62,067 nt of DNA from Shinella sp. WSJ-2 (lineage in GTDB: Bacteria > Pseudomonadota > Alphaproteobacteria > Rhizobiales > Rhizobiaceae). The notes under the pieces are model-generated. The model saw nothing but the letters and a program-made list of their open reading frames with translations. It searched no databases and had not been told where the DNA came from. Made by a program: the position numbers and the translations under genes. The first letter of the stretch is position 1; each line of letters opens with the position of its first letter. Of the stretch, positions 55,806 through 62,067 are shown piece after piece. The stretch spans positions 1 through 62,067 of the forward strand of contig NZ_QWBU01000018.1 in the NCBI RefSeq assembly GCF_003432075.1. Reading direction: 5' to 3'.

Positions 55806-56191
55806 GAGAGTCTCTTGTAAAGGAATTAAGAAGTTCCGGGACGCGGGAACTTTCATCGATTATGGTTTATTTTCGATTAAACCAGTCAATGCAAGTGTGT
55901 GCGCTGCGGCATGGGCTTATGCGAAAGCAAAAAGCTGCCGGATTGTTTTTTTGCAACAACAATACCGGTATCCCGCCGCTTCCGCTCAGCCCAGACAGTG
56001 CCAAGCACGCCGCCGCGCGCCATTCAATAGCCTTGCCGCCTATCGGGTCGAAGCCGCACAAGAACAAAGTCGCGCAGTTAACAGAGTCTTTTTCTCGCCG
56101 CAGTTTTGCCCGCTGTCTTAACGTTTTCCGGCAGGGCCGAATCGATTTCGCGGGATCGACGGCTAGAATGTGATTCGCGAGGTTTTGACCG
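55806..56191. other. Gap between L,D-transpeptidase and mmcB, no gene seen
   Basis: 386 bp with the divergent control signals of the two flanking genes. An inverted repeat TGGTTTA/TAAACCA lies at 55863-55884. Two TTAAC half-sites at 56078-56082 and 56118-56122 resemble parts of CtrA boxes but are not at the standard spacing. TAGAAT at 56164-56169 is a possible -10 for mmcB. Confidence 0.4.
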
Positions 56192-56722
56192 ATGACGATC
56201 GTTTCTCTTCACAACGACAATCCGCTGCTGGACGGCCGCCAGTCGGATCGTGCCATGATGGTGCGCCGCGGCGTGCAGCGCATGCTGATGGAAATGCGCC
56301 ATGCGGTGCTGCCGGAGCTGACGCTCGCGAGCGGCCGGCGCGCCGATCTGATCAGCCTGTCGGACAAGGGCGAGATCTGGATCGTCGAGATCAAGACGTC
56401 GATCGAGGATTTTCGCGTCGACCGCAAATGGCCCGACTACCGCCGCCATTGCGACCGGCTGTTCTTCGCGACCCACAAGGACGTGCCGCTCGATATCTTC
56501 CCGGAGGAGTGCGGTCTCATCCTCTCCGACGGCTATGGCGCGCACATGCTGCGCGAGGCGCCGGAGCACAAGCTGACCGCCCCGACGCGCAAGGCCGTCA
56601 CCTTCGCCTTCGCCCGTGTTGCCGCAGGCCGGCTGCTTCTGGCGGAGTTTGCGATGGATTCGCGCCGCGACGGGCCGGATATGTCGGCGATCGTCTCGGG
56701 GCGGCGCGATGAACCGGCATAG
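56192..56722 (+). CDS. mmcB: MmcB-family DNA repair protein
   Basis: A 176-residue protein of the MmcB (DUF1052) family found in alphaproteobacteria and required for resistance to mitomycin C in Caulobacter. The conserved core RRADLISLSDKGEIWIVEIKTSIEDF has a D...E.K arrangement like PD-(D/E)XK nucleases, and WPDYRRHCDRLFFAT follows. It is cytoplasmic and has no partner gene alongside. The annotation is by family resemblance; nuclease activity is inferred. Confidence 0.88.
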   Translation: MTIVSLHNDNPLLDGRQSDRAMMVRRGVQRMLMEMRHAVLPELTLASGRRADLISLSDKGEIWIVEIKTSIEDFRVDRKWPDYRRHCDRLFFATHKDVPLDIFPEECGLILSDGYGAHMLREAPEHKLTAPTRKAVTFAFARVAAGRLLLAEFAMDSRRDGPDMSAIVSGRRDEPA

Positions 56723-56746
56723 CTGTTGATTCTGTACCGCGCACCG

Positions 56747-57232
56747 TCAGCCGGGAATTGAGGGAGCCTTTACTTTCAGGCTCTCAACCCATCGATTGGG
56801 TTTACCCAGAGCATGATCGCGCAATCGATCGATGACATGTTCTGGGTCCCATACGGCAGCACATTCCAGCCCGATGCAGTCCGCCAAGGATGCTGGTCGC
56901 TCATAATTCTGAGAGGCGAACGACGAGTGGTAGAGAAAAAGGCGGCCTCTGTCGTCTTGTTTGTAGAAGAATGGCTCTTCAGCATTCTCGGGCGTCAAAG
57001 GCCTTGAGCCAATAACGGGCCAAACCCCTCTGGTGACCGCGAAGTTGGACACGGACAGTCTAAAGGCAACGGGGAGCGTGGGAATATCGTCTATCAAGAT
57101 GGCTTCGGTGAAAATGCCATCGAAGAAGACCATCACTGGCTCGCCGGAGACCTGCGCATAACAATGCTGACCATCGCCAAGATCGATCTGCAGAATATCG
57201 CCTATCCTACGCCGTATCCTCTTGCTTGCCAC
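56747..57232 (-). CDS. Imm26-family immunity protein, orphan
   Basis: A 161-residue protein that begins with the Imm26 pattern RRRIGDILQIDLGDGQHCYAQV and continues with PVMVFFD, an immunity family of polymorphic toxin systems. The start is a GTG behind AAGGGA. No toxin gene is adjacent on either side (mmcB and actR flank it). The base composition is more A+T-rich than these neighbours, suggesting acquisition. As an orphan it could protect against toxins of related strains. The family call is from pattern only. Confidence 0.75.
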   Translation of the reverse strand: MASKRIRRRIGDILQIDLGDGQHCYAQVSGEPVMVFFDGIFTEAILIDDIPTLPVAFRLSVSNFAVTRGVWPVIGSRPLTPENAEEPFFYKQDDRGRLFLYHSSFASQNYERPASLADCIGLECAAVWDPEHVIDRLRDHALGKPNRWVESLKVKAPSIPG

Positions 57233-57271
57233 CGCTATCCCTTTTCAGCACCCTGTGCGTGATAGCGTGCC

Positions 57272-57841
57272 CTATTTCGGCGCGCGCTTGGCGAGGATGC
57301 GCTGAAGTGTGCGGCGGTGCATGTTGAGGCGGCGGGCCGTCTCGGAGACGTTGCGGTCGCACATCTCATAGACGCGCTGGATATGTTCCCAGCGCACGCG
57401 GTCCGCCGACATCGGGTTTTCCGGCAGCTCGACCTTTTCGCCGGGGCGCTGCGTCAGCGCGGCAAAGATGTCGTCGGCGTCGGCGGGCTTGGCGAGGTAA
57501 TCGACCGCGCCGAGTTTCACCGCGTTCACGGCGGTGGCGATGTTGCCGTAGCCGGTCAGCATGATGATGCGGGTATCGTCGCGGCGCTGGCGGATGGCGG
57601 AGATGACATCGAGGCCGCTGCCATCGCCGAGGCGAAGATCGACCACGGCATATTTCGGCGGGTTGGTCTTGGCCTTGGCAATGCCTTCGGCGACCGATTC
57701 GGCCGTATCGACGGCAAAGCCGCGCGTTTCCATGGCGCGCGCCAGACGGCGCAGGAAGGGCGCGTCGTCATCGACGAGAAGAAGCGAGGGATCCGGCCCG
57801 ATATCGTCGGATGCGGTCTGCGGTTCGGTGTTTTCAGCCAT
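57272..57841 (-). CDS. actR: Redox response regulator ActR (RegA/PrrA type)
   Basis: A 189-residue response regulator: receiver with Asp68 (VVDLRLGDGSGLD), a short linker with prolines, and a Fis-type helix-turn-helix (NVSETARRLNMHRRTLQRIL). This layout is that of RegA/PrrA/ActR, which control respiration, CO2 and nitrogen metabolism, and acid tolerance in rhizobia. It is preceded by actS on the same strand (75-bp gap), the usual sensor-regulator pair. Confidence 0.95.
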   Translation of the reverse strand: MAENTEPQTASDDIGPDPSLLLVDDDAPFLRRLARAMETRGFAVDTAESVAEGIAKAKTNPPKYAVVDLRLGDGSGLDVISAIRQRRDDTRIIMLTGYGNIATAVNAVKLGAVDYLAKPADADDIFAALTQRPGEKVELPENPMSADRVRWEHIQRVYEMCDRNVSETARRLNMHRRTLQRILAKRAPK

Positions 57842-57916
57842 TTTCGTCTTCCGTCGCGGATGTCGTCCAGTCTTGATCGGGATCAGCTTATCACCCCTAA
57901 GGCTGTGCCGGTAAAG

Positions 57917-59218
57917 TCATTTCACGCCCTTTGCCTCCATGCGGGCCCGCGGCCAATCGACCGAGACGCGTGCGCCCGGCTGGTCGCCCGTGCGGTTGCC
58001 GAAGGTCAATTTGGCGCCGGAACGCTCCAGCAGCGTCTTGGCGATGAAGAGGCCGAGCCCCAGCCCGCCCGCCCGCTCATCCTTCTGCCGCTTGGTGACA
58101 TAGGGATCGCCGATGCGCTGGAGGACGTCTGCCGCATAGCCGTCGCCATCGTCCTCGATCACGATCGACACCCTGTCCGGCGTATGGCCGACGGTGACGG
58201 TCACCGCCTCGCGGGCATGATCGATGGCGTTTTCCAGGAGATTGCCGAGACCGTAGAGAATGCCCGGATTGCGGCTGCCGACCGGTTCGCCGTCGCGCCC
58301 GCCCTCTTCGACGAGGTTGAGCCTGATGCCGAACTCGCGATGCGGCGCCAGCACTTCCTCCATCAGCGAGGAGAGCGGCAGCATGCGCATATGCGCTTCG
58401 TCCTCCGTCGAAAGCGTGGTGAGCCGGCGCAGGATGTCGCGGCAACGTTCGCTCTGGCTGCGCAGCAGCTGCACGTCTTCCTTGAAGCGTTCGTCGCCGC
58501 CGAGTTCGCGCTCCATTTCGCGCGCCACCACGCTGATCGTGGCGAGCGGCGTACCGAGTTCATGGGCGGCGGCGGCGGCGAGACCGTCGAGCTGCGAGAG
58601 GTGCTTTTCGCGCTGGAGGATGAGCTCGGTGGCGGTCAACGCATCCGAAAGCTCCTTCGCCTCCTGTGACACCCTGTAAGAATAGAAGGCGGCGAAGGCG
58701 GTGGTGGAGACGATGGCGAACCAGAAGCCTGCCGTCAGCACCGGCGGCACGACGAGCAGCGTGCCGACATACCAGGGCAGCGGGAAGGGCGTGAAGGCGA
58801 GCGCCGTGATGCCGGCGACGGCAAGGCCGCCGAGCGTCAGGCTGAAGCGGATCGGCTGGAGCGACGACGAGATGATGACGGGCACGCAGACCAGCGGCGC
58901 GAAGGGATTGGCCAGGCCGCCGGTAATGAAGAGCAGCGCCATCAGCTGGCAGAGATCGAAGGCAAGCAGCGTGAAGGCGGAGGCGGGCGTCAGCCGGTGC
59001 GCCGGGGCAAAGCGTACGGCGAGGAAGAAATTGACCGCCGCAAGCAGCGCGATCAGCACCGCCGCCGGCAGCAGCGGCAACGGGAATTTCAGCCAGAAGG
59101 CGACGACGAGCACGCTGATCGACTGCCCGGCGACGGCAAGCCAGCGCAGGCGGATCAGCGTTTCCAGGCGCAGCCGCCGGCCGGAACCCTCGAAGTCGAT
59201 ATCCTGATAGAATGCCAT
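57917..59218 (-). CDS. actS: Redox sensor histidine kinase ActS (RegB/PrrB type)
   Basis: A 433-residue membrane kinase with six predicted helices. The quinone-sensing loop GGLANPFAPL at about 100-109 is present, as are the H-box AAAHELGTPLATI (His219) and the redox-active Cys259 in SERCRDIL. The HATPase domain has GLGLGLFIAK. It phosphorylates ActR. The ATG at 59218 has AGAAGGGA; an alternative ATG at 59242 overlaps the hrpB stop as ATGA and would add eight residues. Confidence 0.95.
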   Translation of the reverse strand: MAFYQDIDFEGSGRRLRLETLIRLRWLAVAGQSISVLVVAFWLKFPLPLLPAAVLIALLAAVNFFLAVRFAPAHRLTPASAFTLLAFDLCQLMALLFITGGLANPFAPLVCVPVIISSSLQPIRFSLTLGGLAVAGITALAFTPFPLPWYVGTLLVVPPVLTAGFWFAIVSTTAFAAFYSYRVSQEAKELSDALTATELILQREKHLSQLDGLAAAAAHELGTPLATISVVAREMERELGGDERFKEDVQLLRSQSERCRDILRRLTTLSTEDEAHMRMLPLSSLMEEVLAPHREFGIRLNLVEEGGRDGEPVGSRNPGILYGLGNLLENAIDHAREAVTVTVGHTPDRVSIVIEDDGDGYAADVLQRIGDPYVTKRQKDERAGGLGLGLFIAKTLLERSGAKLTFGNRTGDQPGARVSVDWPRARMEAKGVK

Positions 59219-59238
59219 GATACGTCCCTTCTCTTCCG

Positions 59239-61707
59239 TCATGTGCCGCGCGGCTTGGCGCGCGTCGTCGGCATGGCCTCGGCCGGGTCTTCCGGCCAGG
59301 GATGTTTGGGATAGCGCCCGCGCATGTCGGCGCGCACATCCCGCCACGAGCCCGCCCAGAAACCGGGCAGGTCACGCGTCGTCTGGATCGGCCGCTGGGC
59401 CGGCGACACGAGTTCGAGCAGCAGCGGCAGACGCCCGCCGGCGACGGACGGGTGTTGCTTCAGCCCGAACAGCTCCTGCACGCGGATCGCCAGCACCGGC
59501 TCGTCGCCATCATAGCGGATCGGGTGGCGCTGTCCCGTCGGCGCCTCGAAATGGGTGGGCGCGAGCTTGCCGATATCGCGCTGCACGTCGTAGGGCACCA
59601 GCGCCATCAGCCCGTCCTGGAGGCTCGCCGCCGTGATGTCGTCGATCCCACGGGTGTTTTCCTGAAAGGGAGTGAACCAAGTGTCGAGCGTGGCCAGCAG
59701 GGCGTCGTCGCTGGTATCGGGCCAGGGGGCACCGATCGAGCGGTGCAGGAAACCGATGCGGTCGCGCAACTGCGCCGCCTCGCGCGAAAAGGGGATGGCT
59801 TGCAGGCCGAGCTGGCGAACGCCGTCCGCCAGCGCCTGCCCAGCCTTCGGCCCGGACGGGCGCTTGAGCGGCGCCTCCTCGAGAATCATCGCGCCGAGGC
59901 GCACCACCCGGCGTGCCCTGACTTGCCGGCTCGCCCGATCGAATATGCACTGGTCCTCGCGCACAATCTTGTCGGAAAGCTCGGCCTCGACGGTAGCGCG
60001 GTCGATCTCTGCGGCGGCGAGTATGCGCTGCCGTCCGGCCTGTCCGGTCAGGTCGGCGACGACGATCATGTCGGCCCCGGCCAGCCGCTCGGTCTCCGGC
60101 ACTTCGCCGCCGCGGCCATTCGCCATGACGAAGCGCCCCCGGCCGCCGCGTTGCAGGGCGATGCGGTCGGGAAAAGCATGCAGCAGCAGCGCCCCCGGCG
60201 TGCTCGTCGTTCCACCCCTGGCCGTGCCAAAACCCTCGGCCATGCGCCGGGCGAGTTTTCGCGCCGCATCGGCCCGTTCGCCGCGCTCCTGGGAGAAGCG
60301 GCGCAGGCGCTCCTCGATATCCACCGAGGGGCCACCCAGCCCCTGTTCGGTGAGAAGCACGGCCAGCCGCGCGGCTGCCGCCTGCTCGCCGGTTTCGGCG
60401 GCGGATAGGATCATCGCGGCGAGCCGCGGCGGCAGCGCCAGTTCGCGGATGCGCTTTCCCACCGGCGTCAGCGCGCCGCCATTATCCAGCGCGCCGAGCA
60501 GGCGCAGCAGGTTGCGCGCCTCTTCCACTGCGGCCGCTGGTGGCGGATCGACCAGCCGCAGCGTGGCGGGATCGGCGACGCCCCAATGGGCGACATCGAG
60601 CATGAAGCCGGAGAGGTCGGAGGACAGGATCTGCGGCGGCGTGAAGGCCGGCAACGCCGCCGTCTGGCCGATATGCCACAGACGGATCGCCACGCCCGGC
60701 TCGGTTCGCCCGGCACGGCCGGCGCGCTGGTCGGCGGAGGCGCGGGAGACGCGCACCGTCTCCAGGCGTGTGATGCCGGTCGCCGCCTCGAAGACCGGCA
60801 GGCGCTGCAAACCGCTGTCGATGACGATGCGAACCCCGTCGATGGTGATCGAGGTCTCGGCAATCGAGGTCGCCAGCACGATCTTGCGGGTACCGGTTGG
60901 TGCCGGCCGTATGGCCGCGTCCTGTTCCTTCTGGCCGAGATTGCCGTAGAGCGGCACCACTGTTGTCTCGGCCCCGAAGCGCCCTTCAAGCCGCTCGGCC
61001 GTACGCAGAATCTCGGCCTGCCCCGGCAGGAAGGCGAGGATCGATCCGCTTTCCGCCCGATGCGCCTCCATTATGGCGCGCGCCATGCCGTCTTCGATCC
61101 GCTCGCCGGAAGGCCGATCCTGATTGCGGATCTCGACGGGATAGCTGCGGCCCTCGCTGACGATGGCAGGCGGATGCTCGAGCAGCGCAGATATCCTGTC
61201 GACATCGAGCGTCGCCGACATGACGACGATCCGGAGGTCCTCCCGCAAGGCCGCCTGCACGTCGAGCGCCAGCGCCAGCCCGAAATCCGCGTCGAGCGAG
61301 CGCTCGTGGAATTCGTCGAAGAGAACGGCGGAAACACCCACCAATTCCGGATCGTCGAGGATCATCCGGGCAAAGACGCCTTCCGTCACCACCTCGATGC
61401 GCGTCTTCGCGGAAATACGGTTGTCCAGCCGCATGCGATAGCCGACGGTTTCGCCCACCGTCTCACCGAGCAGGGATGCCATGCGCCCGGCCGCCGCGCG
61501 CGCCGCGAGGCGCCGGGGTTCGAGCAAGATGATCCTGCCATTGCCGCGCCATGCCTGTTCCAGCAGGTAAAGCGGCACCAGTGTCGTCTTGCCGGCTCCG
61601 GGCGGCGCCGAGAGCACCGCGCGTGTGCCGGCGGAAAGGGTCGCTCCGAGTTCGGGCAGCACATCCGTTATCGGCAGTTCCGGTAGTGTCCCTGATATCG
61701 AGGCCAT
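59239..61707 (-). CDS. hrpB: ATP-dependent helicase HrpB
   Basis: An 822-residue DEAH-like helicase. Walker A is SAPPGAGKTT, motif II reads DEFH (LFDEFHERSLD), motif III is SATLD, and the C-terminal HrpB domain ends in the long basic tail. HrpB is a bacterial relative of RNA helicases with no settled substrate. The ATG at 61707 starts MASISGTLPELPITDVL. Its stop overlaps the start region of actS, so transcription probably runs hrpB-actS-actR. Confidence 0.94.
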   Translation of the reverse strand: MASISGTLPELPITDVLPELGATLSAGTRAVLSAPPGAGKTTLVPLYLLEQAWRGNGRIILLEPRRLAARAAAGRMASLLGETVGETVGYRMRLDNRISAKTRIEVVTEGVFARMILDDPELVGVSAVLFDEFHERSLDADFGLALALDVQAALREDLRIVVMSATLDVDRISALLEHPPAIVSEGRSYPVEIRNQDRPSGERIEDGMARAIMEAHRAESGSILAFLPGQAEILRTAERLEGRFGAETTVVPLYGNLGQKEQDAAIRPAPTGTRKIVLATSIAETSITIDGVRIVIDSGLQRLPVFEAATGITRLETVRVSRASADQRAGRAGRTEPGVAIRLWHIGQTAALPAFTPPQILSSDLSGFMLDVAHWGVADPATLRLVDPPPAAAVEEARNLLRLLGALDNGGALTPVGKRIRELALPPRLAAMILSAAETGEQAAAARLAVLLTEQGLGGPSVDIEERLRRFSQERGERADAARKLARRMAEGFGTARGGTTSTPGALLLHAFPDRIALQRGGRGRFVMANGRGGEVPETERLAGADMIVVADLTGQAGRQRILAAAEIDRATVEAELSDKIVREDQCIFDRASRQVRARRVVRLGAMILEEAPLKRPSGPKAGQALADGVRQLGLQAIPFSREAAQLRDRIGFLHRSIGAPWPDTSDDALLATLDTWFTPFQENTRGIDDITAASLQDGLMALVPYDVQRDIGKLAPTHFEAPTGQRHPIRYDGDEPVLAIRVQELFGLKQHPSVAGGRLPLLLELVSPAQRPIQTTRDLPGFWAGSWRDVRADMRGRYPKHPWPEDPAEAMPTTRAKPRGT

Positions 61708-61989
61708 GATCGATTTACATATCCTTATAATATAGAGGCGGGGGCCGGAACTGCTCTGTTCGCACCTGAATAGCCCGCCGGTGAAGTCCGGAAAAGAGCG
61801 GTAGGGCGCCTCGATCTCCCGGAAACACGTTCTGCGGGGCGGGCAAAAAAATTTACCACCTGGACAAGATTCCGATCTGCGGAATCGCGGCTTTTCGGCC
61901 CGCTCAGTTCGGTTCTCGTCCCAATCATCTAAAATATTCGTTTATTTTCAATAACTTACAACTTTTCTGCATTTTTATGAAATCGTCTG
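61708..61989. other. Gap upstream of hrpB, A+T-rich on its right side
   Basis: No gene is seen. The left part holds the hrpB leader with AAGGA at some distance. From about 61926 to 61984 the sequence is very A+T-rich (runs of T and A), as expected for an UP element of the promoter that follows. Confidence 0.5.
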
Positions 61990-62018
61990 TTGACGGCCTG
62001 AAAGTGTGGGCCTATAAC
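61990..62018 (+). promoter_or_regulatory. Strong housekeeping promoter, probably of an rRNA operon beyond the window
   Basis: TTGACG (61990-61995) and TATAAC (62013-62018) are separated by the ideal 17 bp. A+T-rich sequence precedes it, and a GC-rich discriminator (CCCGGCC) follows the -10, as in stringently controlled promoters. Rhizobiaceae carry an rRNA operon near hrpB/actSR in several genomes. The 16S gene itself would lie past the right edge, so this is inference. Confidence 0.65.
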
Positions 62019-62067
62019 CCGGCCATCGAACGAGAGCGGCGGCGCTTCTGGCGGCCGACGAACTCGC

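Noticed and set aside
56078-56122. CtrA binding site upstream of mmcB
   Set aside because: TTAAC half-sites are present but 35 nt apart, not at the 7-bp spacing of a full box.
1-62067. CRISPR arrays, insertion sequences, tRNA genes or a prophage
   Set aside because: No regular spacer repeats, transposase genes, tRNA-like cloverleaf or phage structural genes were noticed on reading; a dedicated scan was not possible.

Overview
The window is a gene-dense stretch of a GC-rich alphaproteobacterial chromosome, almost certainly from the family Rhizobiaceae (Rhizobium/Agrobacterium/Ensifer/Shinella type). The evidence is the gene order: trpFBA-accD-folC-trxA, addAB, tsaE-amgK/murU, divL, ahcY, HPr/EIIA/hprK-chvG-chvI, pckA, the hisB-hisH-hisA-hisF-hisE cluster, hslVU and actSR. 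The genus cannot be fixed from sequence inspection alone. No tRNA or rRNA gene, insertion sequence, prophage or CRISPR array was seen. The last bases appear to hold the promoter of an rRNA operon that would begin just beyond the right edge.

Region 1 (1-9.7 kb) is catabolic. It holds the end of a succinate-semialdehyde-type aldehyde dehydrogenase, an HpaI-type aldolase, a short polyol/uronate dehydrogenase and a GntR-like regulator with two apparent winged helices. A + strand L-fucose-type locus follows: aldo/keto reductase, fucose mutarotase, a sugar ABC transporter and a zinc dehydrogenase. A TTTTATCGATAAAA-type palindrome precedes both transcription units of this locus and is a good candidate operator.

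Region 2 (9.9-18 kb) carries PHB depolymerase, a DUF2852 protein, a YgjP-type metalloprotease, a Pmp3 peptide, and then trpF-trpB-trpA-accD-folC.

Region 3 (18-36 kb) is almost entirely on the - strand. A DivL-type kinase with Tyr in place of the phospho-accepting His is followed by a TsaE-AmgK fusion, MurU, AddB and AddA, with the thioredoxin gene trxA downstream. The next block is ahcY, with a palindrome just upstream of it, and then chvI-chvG-hprK-EIIA-HPr, which joins the acid/envelope two-component system to an incomplete regulatory PTS. pckA is divergent from chvI across an A+T-rich control region.

Region 4 (37.7-48.2 kb) holds arfB, a BON-LysM protein, alkB, coaA with the his cluster, hslV-GNAT-hslU and a DUF1402 protein.

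Region 5 (48.2-61.7 kb) holds a cytochrome P450, a periplasmic protein, a hydantoinase/oxoprolinase protein, malate synthase G, an L,D-transpeptidase, mmcB, and hrpB-actS-actR. Two A+T-richer orphan genes here look like Imm53 and Imm26 immunity proteins of polymorphic toxin systems, with no toxin beside them.

No wholly new multi-gene system was found. The best leads are the two orphan immunity genes, the TsaE-AmgK fusion, the phased repeats between chvI and pckA, a 60-nt dispersed hairpin element with compensatory changes, the shared fucose operators and the rRNA-type promoter at the right edge.
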